Assembly (NCBI RefSeq): GCF_003594875.1
Contig: NZ_QZEY01000011.1
Location: forward strand, 62,001-126,000
Source of the DNA: Bailinhaonella thermotolerans
GTDB lineage: Bacteria > Actinomycetota > Actinomycetes > Streptosporangiales > Streptosporangiaceae
Reading direction: 5' to 3'
Length of the DNA: 64,000 nt
Positions 1 through 8,491 of the stretch are shown here, piece by piece. Made by a program: the position numbers and the translations under genes. Below the pieces are notes generated by a model that was not told the DNA's origin, made no database searches, and was given only the letters and a program-made list of their open reading frames with translations. The stretch's first letter is position 1. Every line of letters begins with the position of its first letter.

Positions 1-260
1 CCGACCCCCGGGCCCGCGCCGCCGCCCCGATCACCGAGGCCGAACTCCTGGCCGCGCTGGCCCAGGCGCCGCGGCCGCTCACCACGGCCGAGGTGCTGGC
101 GGCCGTGGCCGCGGGCCGGGGAGTCCCGGCCCTGACCACCGGCGCGTCGGTGAGCCTCTACCGCCTGCGCCACTCCCCCGGCGTGGCCACGCGCTGGTCG
201 CCCGGCCGGGGCTCCTCCCGCCTGTGGTCCGCCGCCGGGGTCCCGGCGCGCCGCCCCTGA
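1..260 (+). CDS. C-terminal end of an unidentified protein, winged-helix-like tail
   Basis: An open frame enters the window at base 3 and stops at TGA 258-260, leaving 85 codons. The fragment has an Ala-rich helix (ITEAELLAALAQAP), then a TTAEVLAAVAA segment, then a basic Ser/Arg/Gly-rich end. The spacing resembles a winged-helix domain, but too little remains to name a family. It converges on the membrane protein at 320-1324, with a hairpin between the two stops. It is probably real, because the frame is open and has actinomycete-like third-position GC. Function unknown. Confidence 0.5.
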   Translation, partial: DPRARAAAPITEAELLAALAQAPRPLTTAEVLAAVAAGRGVPALTTGASVSLYRLRHSPGVATRWSPGRGSSRLWSAAGVPARRP

Positions 261-262
261 CC

Positions 263-303
263 GCGAGGACCCGGGTCCTCCGGTCCTGGGCCCGGGTCCT
301 CGC
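263..303. terminator. Inverted repeat between convergent genes
   Basis: Arms of 13 bases match perfectly: 263-275 (GCGAGGACCCGGG) and 291-303 (CCCGGGTCCTCGC), with a 15-base loop. It lies between the stop at 260 and the convergent stop at 320, where a bidirectional terminator is expected. There is no U-tract, as is usual in high-GC actinomycetes. Confidence 0.65.
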
Positions 304-319
304 CGTACGGCGGGGGCGG

Positions 320-1324
320 TCAGCGCGCGCAGGCGGCGCAGGGCCTGCGGGTGAGGCGGGCGTAGGAGACCGCGGCGAGGGTGAGGCCGACGCCCCAGGC
401 CAGGTAGGCCGGGACGGAGACCCAGAAGAAGGGCTCGGGCAGGTCCAGGCCGCCTCCGGGAGGGAAGGGGTTCCGGCCGTTGAGTCGCTCGTAGACCATC
501 GTGGCGAACATCAGGCCGAAGTAGACGTCCAGGCCCGCGGCGACGGCGGCCCCCGGCCACAGGACCAGGGGGCGCGGCACCCGGCGGCCCGCCAGGAGCG
601 GCACCCAGCCGGGCCAGACGCGGCCCCAGCGGTGGACGAGGGCGAGCGGCAGCAGGAACCCGGCGAGCACGAACCCGGCCTCGAAGACGATCACGGCGGC
701 GCTCATGCCGAAGGGGGATTCGCCGAAGCCGACGACCGCCTGCGCCGCGATCCGCACCGCGCACGCCGCCGCCGCGCCGTACGCCGCCGCGTAGGCCCAG
801 CCCGGCGTGCGCTCCGGCCGGGCCGGGGAGGCGGCGGTACGGCCGCAGGCCGCGCATCCCTCGCGCGTGGCGCGCCGGCAGGCCCCCGCGGCCAGGGCCA
901 GCAGCAGGCCGGACCCCGCGCAGGCCGCCCGGCTCAGCGCCCCGAGGGGGAAGAACACGATGCCCAGCCCCGGCAGGAGGCCCCCGACGACGTCGAGGAG
1001 CAGCATCGCCCCGGCGGCGGCCAGCGCCGCCGCCACGCCGTACGCCGCGGTCAGCAGGACCACGCGGGCGGCCCCGCGCGGCCGTACGCCGATCATGATC
1101 GCCTGCAGCAGCGCGGCGGCGCCGAGCAGGCCGACGGCGCTCCACCCGTCGAACACCATCAGGTCGCGCCCCACCGGCGACAACCGCTCGGGCGTCCCCC
1201 CGAGTTCCCAGTACACCCGGACCGCGCCGTATCCGGCGGCGAGCGCGAGCCCGCCCACCGCCACCGCGGGCCGCGTGCCGCGCGCCGGTCCCGCCGCGCG
1301 CTCGCCCGCCACGATATTCGCCAT
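320..1324 (-). CDS. Hypothetical polytopic membrane protein
   Basis: A 334-residue protein with roughly eight hydrophobic segments spread over its length and no signal peptide. Short Cys motifs sit in loops: a CAACGR stretch near residue 155-165 and CAAC at the extreme C-terminus (RPCAACAR). They might bind metal or form disulfides, but no family is recognisable. The start ATG at 1324 follows a GGATCGGGGGC stretch. It is divergent from the PAP2 phosphatase across about 200 bases, so the two may share a control region. No function can be assigned; an integral membrane location is the only firm inference. Confidence 0.7.
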   Translation of the reverse strand: MANIVAGERAAGPARGTRPAVAVGGLALAAGYGAVRVYWELGGTPERLSPVGRDLMVFDGWSAVGLLGAAALLQAIMIGVRPRGAARVVLLTAAYGVAAALAAAGAMLLLDVVGGLLPGLGIVFFPLGALSRAACAGSGLLLALAAGACRRATREGCAACGRTAASPARPERTPGWAYAAAYGAAAACAVRIAAQAVVGFGESPFGMSAAVIVFEAGFVLAGFLLPLALVHRWGRVWPGWVPLLAGRRVPRPLVLWPGAAVAAGLDVYFGLMFATMVYERLNGRNPFPPGGGLDLPEPFFWVSVPAYLAWGVGLTLAAVSYARLTRRPCAACAR

Positions 1325-1527
1325 GCCCCCGATCCTGGCCGTGCCCGTCCTCCCCGCCCTCCCCGCGCGTGGTGATCCGCCTCCCCCGTCCGGGGGACGG
1401 CGTGCCCCCGTCCCGCCGCGCCGGTGTCGATCCGTGATCTGTGGATAAGTTCGGACATGACCACGCAGGAACCCGGGCGGCCCCCGGCCCGCGTCGCCGG
1501 GGAGGCGTCCTTCCGGAGGAGAGGCAG

Positions 1528-2349
1528 ATGCGTCCTGAGCGAGCGAGGCCCCCCGGGGGGAGCGCGGGGAGGAGCCCGGGGAGGAACGCGGGAAGGAACG
1601 CGGGAAGGAGCGCGCGCGGCGTCCTGGGGGACGTCGCCGCGAGGGCGGTCCCGCCCGTCCTCGCGCTGGCCGCGATGGGCGGCGCGACGTTCGGGATGGG
1701 CAGGCTGGTCGCGGCCTCCTCCGCCGGGGAGCCGGCGGTCATGCGCGACATCGCCCAGGTGCGCACGCCGCGCCTGAACGAGCTGACCGACCTGGGGAGC
1801 AGCCTGTCGGACACGCCGTACATCGTCGCCCTCACCGCGGTCGCGGCGGTGGTGCTGCGGCTCGTGCTCGGCCGCTGGCGGGAGCCGGTGTTCCTGGCCC
1901 TGGCCGTGTGGGCGCAGTCGCTGGTGTTCCTGGCCACGACCAACCTGGTCGGCCGCACCCGCCCGCCCGTCCCCCGCCTGGACGAGGCCCCGCCCACGTC
2001 GAGCTGGCCGTCGGGCCACGTCAGCGCGGCCGTGTGCTTCTACTGCGGGCTGGCCCTGGTGATCACCCTGCACACGCGCCGCCACGCGCTCGTGACCGCC
2101 CTCGTGTGGGTCGTCGCGGCGGCCGTGCCGCTGGTGGTGGCCGTGTCCCGGGTCTACCGGGGGATGCACTTCATCACGGACGTCACCTGGGGGCTGCTCC
2201 TGGGCGCGTTCTGCCTGATCGTCGTGGCCCGCGCCGTCCTGTTCCCCGGGCCCGCCCGCCGGGCCCCCGCCCCGGGCGTCCCCCCGGGGCGGGCCGCGGC
2301 GCCGGGCGCCTCCGTTCCGGGCGCCTCGGCCCCCGAGCCGGGCGCCTGA
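1528..2349 (+). CDS. PAP2-family membrane phosphatase
   Basis: A type 2 phosphatidic-acid phosphatase fold protein, 273 residues, likely dephosphorylating a lipid or polyprenyl phosphate at the membrane. Motif 2 is clear (WPSGH), as is motif 3 (SRVYRGMHFITD, with the Arg, His and Asp of the catalytic set). Motif 1 keeps the terminal Arg-Pro (VGRTRP), but the usual Lys six residues before is Thr, so substrate phosphate binding may differ. Several hydrophobic helices flank these motifs, and the N-terminus is basic and Arg/Gly-rich. I chose ATG 1528 because GGAGGA lies just upstream; the frame is open further, from GTG 1441, without a good ribosome site. Specificity is unknown (undecaprenyl-pyrophosphate or glycolipid phosphates are typical). 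Confidence 0.85.
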   Translation: MRPERARPPGGSAGRSPGRNAGRNAGRSARGVLGDVAARAVPPVLALAAMGGATFGMGRLVAASSAGEPAVMRDIAQVRTPRLNELTDLGSSLSDTPYIVALTAVAAVVLRLVLGRWREPVFLALAVWAQSLVFLATTNLVGRTRPPVPRLDEAPPTSSWPSGHVSAAVCFYCGLALVITLHTRRHALVTALVWVVAAAVPLVVAVSRVYRGMHFITDVTWGLLLGAFCLIVVARAVLFPGPARRAPAPGVPPGRAAAPGASVPGASAPEPGA

Positions 2350-2398
2350 ACCGGACATCTGAGGACCTGCCGCACGGGAGCCCCCGCCTGCCGTACGG

Positions 2399-3373
2399 CT
2401 AGGCGGGGCCGGCGGCGTCGCGGGCGCGGGCGGCGACGGCGCGCAGGTGGGCGCGGAGTTCCGGCGGGTCGTGGACCTCGAAGGGGCAGCCGAGCTGGAT
2501 GAGGTGGAAGGCCAGGTACTCGATCGTGTCCGCGCCCATGCGGACGCGGCAGCGGTCCTCGCCGAGAGGTTCGACGTGGCCGCCGAGGTGGCGGCGGGCC
2601 AGGTCGGCGGGCAGGCGGACGGTGACGGTGGCCTCGTGGACGGGGGCCAGGCCGTACAGCCGGGCCCGGACGAACTCGGCGGCGTCGGCGGCGGGCGGTT
2701 CCCGGGGGGCGACGCGGACCCCGGTGGCGTGCACCTCGCTCACCCGGTCCGCGCGGAACACCCGCCAGTCGCCGCGGTCGGCGTCGTAGGCGACCAGGTA
2801 CCACCGGCGCCCGGTCGCGACCAGGCGGTGCGGCTCGGCCAGGCGGCGGGTGGCGGTCCCGTCGTGCGCCTGGTAGGCGAAGCGGATCCGCTCCCGGCCC
2901 TCCACGGCGGCGGCGAGCGCGGCCAGCACGGCGGGGTCCACCGGGCTCCCGCCCGACAGGGGCGCCAGGGGCACGGTCGCGGCGTGCAGGCCGGTGACGC
3001 GGCGCCGCAGCCGGGAGGGCAGCACCTGCTCCAGCTTGGCCAGCGCCCGCGCCGACGCCTCCTCGATCCCGGCCACCGGGTTCCCCGCCGTGCCGCGCAG
3101 GCCCACGGCGATCGCCACGGCCTCCTCGTCGTCGAGCAGCAGCGGCGGCATCGCCGTGCCCGCGACCAGCCGGTATCCGCCCGCCGGGCCCATCGTGGAC
3201 TCGACCGGGTACCCCAGGGCGCGCAGCCGGTCCACGTCGCGCCGGATGGTGCGCGGGCTCACGCCGAGCCGGTCGGCCAGCTCGCCGCCCGGCCACTCGC
3301 GCGGGGTCTGGAGCAGGGACAGCAGGGTCAGCAGCCGCGCCGGGGTGTCGTTCACGTCCCCAGCATGCCCCAC
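2399..3373 (-). CDS. WYL-domain transcriptional regulator (YafY type)
   Basis: A 324-residue regulator: an N-terminal DeoR-like winged helix (about residues 10-65, with RLGVSPRTIRRDVDRLRALGY as recognition region) and a central WYL domain (about 140-220, with RWYLVAY carrying the Trp-Tyr-Leu triad). WYL domains sense nucleic acid or nucleotide ligands and often act as activators or repressors of stress genes. It is divergent from the AlkZ-like gene, a common WYL partner arrangement, so that gene is its most likely target (inference). The start may be ATG 3373 or GTG 3355; both have G-rich leaders. A GCCGTACGGC palindrome at its 3' end separates it from the convergent PAP2 gene. Confidence 0.88.
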   Translation of the reverse strand: MGHAGDVNDTPARLLTLLSLLQTPREWPGGELADRLGVSPRTIRRDVDRLRALGYPVESTMGPAGGYRLVAGTAMPPLLLDDEEAVAIAVGLRGTAGNPVAGIEEASARALAKLEQVLPSRLRRRVTGLHAATVPLAPLSGGSPVDPAVLAALAAAVEGRERIRFAYQAHDGTATRRLAEPHRLVATGRRWYLVAYDADRGDWRVFRADRVSEVHATGVRVAPREPPAADAAEFVRARLYGLAPVHEATVTVRLPADLARRHLGGHVEPLGEDRCRVRMGADTIEYLAFHLIQLGCPFEVHDPPELRAHLRAVAARARDAAGPA

Positions 3374-3439
3374 ATCGAGGACAGGCTCTGACCTACTCAG
3401 GGGTTAGCGTGGGCGCAGTGCCGACGTGAGGAGCCGATC

Positions 3440-4582
3440 GTGGAGCGTTTGACCTGGGCCGCGGTGTTCGCCCGCCGGATGGGGCGGCAGGGCCTGCTGG
3501 ACCCCCACCCGGGGAGCCCGGCGGACGTGGTGGCCGCGATGTGCGGGGCGCACGCGCAGGTGATGTCGGCCGGGGAGGCGTCGGTGGCGCTGCGGATGCC
3601 CGGCGCGAGCCGGGCCACCGTCCAGGAGGCGCTGTGGGAGCGGGGGGAGCTGGTCAAGACCTTCGGGCCGCGCGGCACGGTGCACCTGCTGCCCGCCCGG
3701 GACCTGGCCGTGTGGACCGGCGCGCTGTCGTCCGTGCCCCCCGCGCGGAGCCCCTTCCCCGAGGAGGTACGGCTGACGCCCGAGCGGGCCGAGGCGGTGC
3801 TGGCCGCGATGGCGGACGCCCTGCGGGACGCGGAGCTGACCGTGGACGAGCTGGGCGAGGCGGTGGTGGCCGGGGCCGGGCCGTGGGCGGGCGACCTGGT
3901 GATGCCGGCGTTCCAGACGATGTGGCCGCGCTGGCGGCAGGCCGTGGACCTGGCCGCGGCGCGCGGGATCCTGTGCTTCGGCCGCAACCGGGGCCGCAAG
4001 GTGACCTACACGAGCCCGGCGCGCCTGATCCCGGGCTTCGCCCCGGCGGCCGGCGGGGAGAAGGAGCTGGCGCGCATGTTCCTGCGGGCGTACGGCCCGG
4101 CCATGCCCGCGACCTTCGCCTGGTGGCTGGGGGTGCCGCGGGCCTGGGCGGACTCGGTGTTCGAGGCGCTGGCCGGCGAGCTGGAGCGGGTCGAGGTCGA
4201 GGGCGTGCCCGGCTGGGTGCTCGCGGGCGACCGGGAGTTCCCGGCGGAGCCGCCGCGCGGGGTGCGGCTGCTGCCCTACTTCGACGCGTACGCGATCGCC
4301 TCGCGGCCCCGCGAGCGGTTGTTCCCCGGGCGGGCCGCCGAGCGCGCGCTGGCGCGCGGGCAGGCCGGGAACTACCCGGTGCTGCTCGTGGACGGCGTGG
4401 TGGCCGGGGTGTGGCACCAGCGCCGCGCCGGCCGCCGGATCCACGTCACGGCCGAGCCGCTGGACGAGCTGTCCCCGGCGCACCTGAAGGAGCTGGAGGC
4501 CCAGGTGGAGCGGCTCGGCGAGGTGCTCGCGGGCACGCCGGAGCTGACCGTCGGCCCGGTCACGGTCGGCCCGCACGCCTGA
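3440..4582 (+). CDS. AlkZ-like winged-helix protein (HTH_42 family)
   Basis: A 380-residue member of the HTH_42/AlkZ family, whose characterised members are DNA glycosylases that unhook interstrand crosslinks or bulky antibiotic adducts. The N-terminal helices and wHTH repeats match the family layout, and typical blocks are visible: TFGPRGTVHLLPARDLAVWTG, AWWLGVPRAWAD and LLPYFDAYAIA. The family catalytic motif QxQ appears here as HAQ (residues 38-40), so it belongs to an HxQ-like variant; glycosylase activity is plausible but not shown. GTG start with GAGGAGCC upstream. Its last 23 bases overlap the end of the convergent AraC gene. It sits divergent from a WYL regulator, consistent with damage-inducible control. 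Confidence 0.8.
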   Translation: MERLTWAAVFARRMGRQGLLDPHPGSPADVVAAMCGAHAQVMSAGEASVALRMPGASRATVQEALWERGELVKTFGPRGTVHLLPARDLAVWTGALSSVPPARSPFPEEVRLTPERAEAVLAAMADALRDAELTVDELGEAVVAGAGPWAGDLVMPAFQTMWPRWRQAVDLAAARGILCFGRNRGRKVTYTSPARLIPGFAPAAGGEKELARMFLRAYGPAMPATFAWWLGVPRAWADSVFEALAGELERVEVEGVPGWVLAGDREFPAEPPRGVRLLPYFDAYAIASRPRERLFPGRAAERALARGQAGNYPVLLVDGVVAGVWHQRRAGRRIHVTAEPLDELSPAHLKELEAQVERLGEVLAGTPELTVGPVTVGPHA

Positions 4583-5684
4583 GCCGCCGGGCGGGTTCCC
4601 CGGCGGGTCCCGCGGCCCCGCCCGGCTCCCCCGCGGATCCCGCCGCCGGGCCGGGCTCCCCGGCGGAGCCGGCCCCGCCCGCGGTCCGGGCGCGGCGGGC
4701 GCCCGCCGTACGGCCGGCCGGGGCGGGGCCTGCGGCGCGGAAGGTGTGGCGGTAGGTGGTGGGCGGGACGCCGATGGCGGCGGTCATGTGCTGGCGCAGG
4801 GAGACGGCCGTGCCGAAGCCGGCGCGTTCGGCGACCCGGTCCACCGGCAGGTCGGTGGTCTCCAGGAGGCGGCGGGCGTGCTCCACGCGCTGCCGGGTGA
4901 GCCACTGGCCCGGCGTCATGCCCACCTCCTCGCGGAAGCGCCGGGTGAACGTGCGCACGCTCATCCCGGCATGCGCGGCCAGTTCGGCCAGCGACAGGGG
5001 GCGCTCCAGCCGTTCCAGCGCCCAGGCGCGGGTGCCGGAGGTGGTGGCCGCCGAGGTCTCGGGCACCGGCCGTTCGATGAACTGGGCCTGCCCGCCCTCG
5101 CGCCACGGCGGGACCACGCAGCGGCGGGCGACGAAGTTGGCGGCGTCGCTGCCGTGGTCGCGCCGCACCAGGTGCAGGCACAGGTCCACCCCGGAGGCGA
5201 CCCCGGCGGCGGTGAGCACGTCGCCGTCGTCCACGAACAGCACGCCCGCGTCCACCTCGACGCGCGGGAACGCCCGCTGGAAGGCCTCGGCCTCGCGCCA
5301 GTGGGTGGTGGCGCGGCGGCCGTCGAGCAGGCCCGCGGCGGCCAGGGCGTACGACGCGGTGCAGATGGACACGATCCTGGCGCCGGGGCGCAGCCGCTCC
5401 AGCGCCCGCGCCAGCTCCTTCGGCAGCCACTCCCGGTCGTTCTCGTAGCCGCAGCCGAACGGCGGGATGACCAGCGTGTCGGCCGTCTCGACGGCCTCGG
5501 CCCCGTGCTCCACGTGGATGGTGAAGTCGGCGCTGGTGCGGACCGGGCCGGCCGTCAGGCCGCAGGTGACCACCTCGTAGAGGGGGCGGCCGTCCTCCCC
5601 CTCGGCGGTGCCGAAGACGCGGGCGGGGATGCTCAGCTCGAACGGATAGACCCCGTCCATGGCCAGAACGACGACGCGATGCAT
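4560..5684 (-). CDS. GlxA-type AraC regulator with DJ-1/PfpI domain
   Basis: A 374-residue regulator. Residues 1-~180 form a DJ-1/PfpI (GATase1-like) ligand domain with the family Cys in SICTASYALAAAGLL. Residues ~215-310 form two AraC helix-turn-helix motifs (LAELAAHAGMSVRTFTRRF and VDRVAERAGFGTAVSLRQH). The last ~60 residues are an Ala/Gly/Pro tail with repeated SAGEPG-like units, probably disordered. It is divergent from a quinone oxidoreductase, its likely target. The start appears leaderless: TAGGAT (-10-like) ends six bases before ATG 5684. The 3' end overlaps the AlkZ-like gene tail to tail. Confidence 0.88.
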   Translation of the reverse strand: MHRVVVLAMDGVYPFELSIPARVFGTAEGEDGRPLYEVVTCGLTAGPVRTSADFTIHVEHGAEAVETADTLVIPPFGCGYENDREWLPKELARALERLRPGARIVSICTASYALAAAGLLDGRRATTHWREAEAFQRAFPRVEVDAGVLFVDDGDVLTAAGVASGVDLCLHLVRRDHGSDAANFVARRCVVPPWREGGQAQFIERPVPETSAATTSGTRAWALERLERPLSLAELAAHAGMSVRTFTRRFREEVGMTPGQWLTRQRVEHARRLLETTDLPVDRVAERAGFGTAVSLRQHMTAAIGVPPTTYRHTFRAAGPAPAGRTAGARRARTAGGAGSAGEPGPAAGSAGEPGGAAGPAGEPARRLRRAGRP

Positions 5685-5806
5685 GGCCAGATCCTATCGA
5701 TTGTTGTCCATCCGGCCACTCGTCCCGATCTGCCCGCCCGAGCAGAGTTGAGCGTGCGCCGGACGGCGGCGCTCGTGGGGACCGGAGAAAGGCGGAGGTG
5801 CGGGAG

Positions 5807-6739
5807 ATGCGCGCGATCGGGCAGGACGAGCTGGGCGGCCCCGAGGTGCTGAAGGTGATCGAGGCCGAGCGGCCCGAGCCGGGCCCGGCCGAGGTGCTGG
5901 TGCGGGTGCACGCCGCCGGGGTGAACCCGACGGACTGGTGGCACCGCTCGACGGGCGGCCTGCTGGGCGGCCCGGTGCGGCTGGGCTGGGACGTGTCCGG
6001 CGTGGTCGAGGCGGTGGGGCCCGGGGTGACCCTGTACCGGCCGGGCGACGAGGTGTACGGCATGCCGCGGCTGCCCCTGCCCGCCGGGGCGTACGCCGAG
6101 TACCTGACCTCGCCCGCGCGTCACCTGGCCCGCAAGCCCGCCGGGCTGTCCCACGTGGAGGCGGCGGCGCTGCCGGTGGCCGGGCTGACCGCCTGGCAGT
6201 CGCTGGTGGACACCGCGCGGGTCCGGCCGGGGCAGCGGGTGCTGGTCCACGCGGCAGCGGGCGGGGTCGGGCACCTGGCGGTGCAGCTCGCCAAGGTCCT
6301 GGGGGCGCACGTCATCGGCACCGCGCGGGCGGCCAAGCACGACTTCGTGCGGGGACTGGGCGCGGACGAGGTGATCGACTACACGGCGGTGGACTTCGCC
6401 GACGAGGTGCGCGACGTGGACGTGGTGATCGACACGATCGGCGGCGAGTACGGCCCGCGCTCGCTGCGGACGCTGCGGCCCGGGGGCGTCGTGGTCTCGC
6501 TGGCCTCCCCCGCGGAGGCGGCTCTGGAGGGCCCGGCGCGGGAGCTGGGGCTGCGGGCGGCGTTCATGATCGTGGAGCCGGACCACGGCGGGCTGCGGGA
6601 ACTGGCCGCGCTGGCCGAGTCCGGGAGGCTGCGCCCGCACGTCGACACGGTGCTGCCGCTGGAGCTGGCGGCCAAGGCGCACGAGATCGGCGAGACCGGC
6701 CGCACCACCGGCAAGCTCGTCCTGACCGTGGCCGGATGA
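5807..6739 (+). CDS. NADP-dependent quinone-oxidoreductase-type alcohol dehydrogenase (MDR)
   Basis: A zinc-independent medium-chain dehydrogenase/reductase, 310 residues. The N-terminal GroES-like domain carries VHAAGVNPTDWWHRSTGG; the Rossmann domain has the nucleotide loop AAAGGVGHLAVQLAK followed by GADEVIDY. The zinc-ligand Cys/His pattern of true alcohol dehydrogenases is absent, so it probably reduces quinones or enones with NADPH. I preferred ATG 5807 over GTG 5798 because GGAGGTGCGGGAG precedes it. It is divergent from the GlxA/AraC regulator, which probably controls it in response to a carbonyl or aldehyde stress signal (inference). Confidence 0.88.
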   Translation: MRAIGQDELGGPEVLKVIEAERPEPGPAEVLVRVHAAGVNPTDWWHRSTGGLLGGPVRLGWDVSGVVEAVGPGVTLYRPGDEVYGMPRLPLPAGAYAEYLTSPARHLARKPAGLSHVEAAALPVAGLTAWQSLVDTARVRPGQRVLVHAAAGGVGHLAVQLAKVLGAHVIGTARAAKHDFVRGLGADEVIDYTAVDFADEVRDVDVVIDTIGGEYGPRSLRTLRPGGVVVSLASPAEAALEGPARELGLRAAFMIVEPDHGGLRELAALAESGRLRPHVDTVLPLELAAKAHEIGETGRTTGKLVLTVAG

Positions 6740-6815
6740 GGGCCGGAACGCGCCGCGCCCGCCCGACCTGGACATATAGCCACAAGAGTGGTGCTGCCGG
6801 GGCGAAGAACCTAAA

Positions 6816-8411
6816 GTGCGCTGGATGATCCGCAAGGCGTTATCGATCTCCTCCGCCGCGCTCGCGCTCGCCGCCTGCGCCTCCGCCCCGTCAACCGAGG
6901 GCCGGCTGAAGGCCCAGGGCGATCCCGGGGCCCGCGCCGGAGCGCCCGCGGGGGCGCCCGCCCCGCCCGCCGGGAAGGGGTACGCCCGCGAGGGGCTGAC
7001 CGGCCTGCCCGCCGAGCCGTACCGGGTCGAGGTCCAGACCGTCGAGCGGCAGGGCGGCCACACACTGCTCACGATGGAGATCGTGCTGCTGCTCACGGAG
7101 AACACCAGCGGCCAGGCCGCCTTCGGCGACGGGCTGAGCGGCACGGACTTCTCCAGGTTCGCGCTGCTCGACCCGGTCGCCAAGAAGGCGTACTCCCCGC
7201 TGCTGGAGAAGGAGGGCGGCGCGGCCTACGGGACGCGGCGGGACTACTGGATCCATCCGGGGGTGCGCTACCAGGTCCAGGTGTACTTCCCCGCGCTGCC
7301 GGCGGGGACCGGGCGGATCACGGTGCTCGCGCCCGGGTCGCTCGGGGAGTACGCCGGCATCCCGGTGACCGAGGGGACGCCCCGGCCGGTCCCCACGGCG
7401 ACGAGCACGCGCGGGTCGGACGCGCCGCCTCCCGGCTCGGTCGTCCGGTGGCCGGTCACCCCGCCCTCCGGCACTCCCTGGTCGCAGGTCGCCGACCTGC
7501 ACGAACTGGTGGAGCACCCGCAGAAGTCCACGGTGAACGAGGGCTCCACCGAGACCGTCGCGCTGCGCACCGACGTGCTGTTCGCCTTCGACAAGGCGGA
7601 GCTGTCGCCCAAGGCGGCGGCCGTCCTGGACGAGGTCGCCGCCGAGACCCGGCTGCGCGCCGACCCCGCCAAGCCCCCGGTGATCATCGAAGGTCACACG
7701 GACGGCAAGGGCGGCGACTCCTACAACCTGCCCCTGTCCGTCCGCCGCGCCGAGGCCGTCCGCGCCCACCTGGAGCGGAGGCTCGGCTCGGAGTACACCT
7801 ACAAGACCGCGGGCAAGGGCGCGGCCGAGCCCATCGCGCCCAACACGGTCGAGGGCAAGGACAACCCGGAGGGGCGCGCCCGCAACCGCCGCGTCGAGAT
7901 CTCCTACCGGATCAGGGACCACAAGCCCGGCGCCACCGTCTCCCCGGGCCCCTCCGCCGGCGCCGGCCAGGGCTCGGCGCGCGCCTCGGCCTTCCGCCGG
8001 GACGACGGGCAGGTCGTGGGCAGCCTGCGCCGCAAGACCTGCTGCACCGAGCTCCGCCTGGACGTGCGCCCCTTCTACCGCGACGGGTCCTACCTGGTCG
8101 GGGTGTACGACGTGGTCAACGTCGGCGGCGGCGACCACAACGTGGTCTACACGCCGTTCGCCGACATCGCCCACCACTGGTCGGACCGCGCGGCCTTCGG
8201 CCGCCTCACCGTGGTCGATCCCCGCACCAAGTCCCGCTACTACAGCGTCCGGACCGGGAAGGAGCGGCACGTCGAGGGCGAGCTGCTCTTCCTGCCCCGG
8301 GGCAAGACCAACCGGATCTTCGTCTACTACCCGGCCCCGCCCGACGCCGTCACGGCCCTCACGCTCGACGGCGGCGAGCTGGGCCGGGTCGGGAACGTCC
8401 CGATCCGCTGA
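6816..8411 (+). CDS. OmpA-domain lipoprotein
   Basis: A 531-residue exported lipoprotein. The signal sequence ends in LAAC with the lipid Cys at residue 21. A long middle region has no recognised domain. An OmpA-like peptidoglycan-binding domain spans about residues 240-375, with the conserved TDVLFAFDKAELS strand, EGHTDGKGGDSYNLPLSVRRAEAV, and the closing NRRVEI. A second beta-rich region (about 400-530) follows, resembling the middle region in style (DVRPFYRDGSYLVGVYDVVNVG). It probably anchors to peptidoglycan on the outer face of the membrane. The start could also be ATG 6825; neither has a strong ribosome site. It converges on an MFS gene through a large inverted repeat. Confidence 0.85.
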   Translation: MRWMIRKALSISSAALALAACASAPSTEGRLKAQGDPGARAGAPAGAPAPPAGKGYAREGLTGLPAEPYRVEVQTVERQGGHTLLTMEIVLLLTENTSGQAAFGDGLSGTDFSRFALLDPVAKKAYSPLLEKEGGAAYGTRRDYWIHPGVRYQVQVYFPALPAGTGRITVLAPGSLGEYAGIPVTEGTPRPVPTATSTRGSDAPPPGSVVRWPVTPPSGTPWSQVADLHELVEHPQKSTVNEGSTETVALRTDVLFAFDKAELSPKAAAVLDEVAAETRLRADPAKPPVIIEGHTDGKGGDSYNLPLSVRRAEAVRAHLERRLGSEYTYKTAGKGAAEPIAPNTVEGKDNPEGRARNRRVEISYRIRDHKPGATVSPGPSAGAGQGSARASAFRRDDGQVVGSLRRKTCCTELRLDVRPFYRDGSYLVGVYDVVNVGGGDHNVVYTPFADIAHHWSDRAAFGRLTVVDPRTKSRYYSVRTGKERHVEGELLFLPRGKTNRIFVYYPAPPDAVTALTLDGGELGRVGNVPIR

Positions 8412-8491
8412 CGCGCGCCCGCCGCACCCCGGAGCGGCCGCGCCGCCGTGGGCGGGAGCGGCCGCCCGGCCGTACGGCGGGCGCGGTCAGC
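8407..8491. terminator. Large inverted repeat spanning two convergent stops
   Basis: The 3' ends of the OmpA-lipoprotein and MFS genes form near-matching arms at 8407-8424 and 8475-8491 (core CGCGCCCGCCG against CGGCGGGCGCG, plus GCTGAC against GTCAGC). The inner loop contains GCCGTAC/GGC-type sequence. It probably acts as a bidirectional terminator. Confidence 0.5.
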
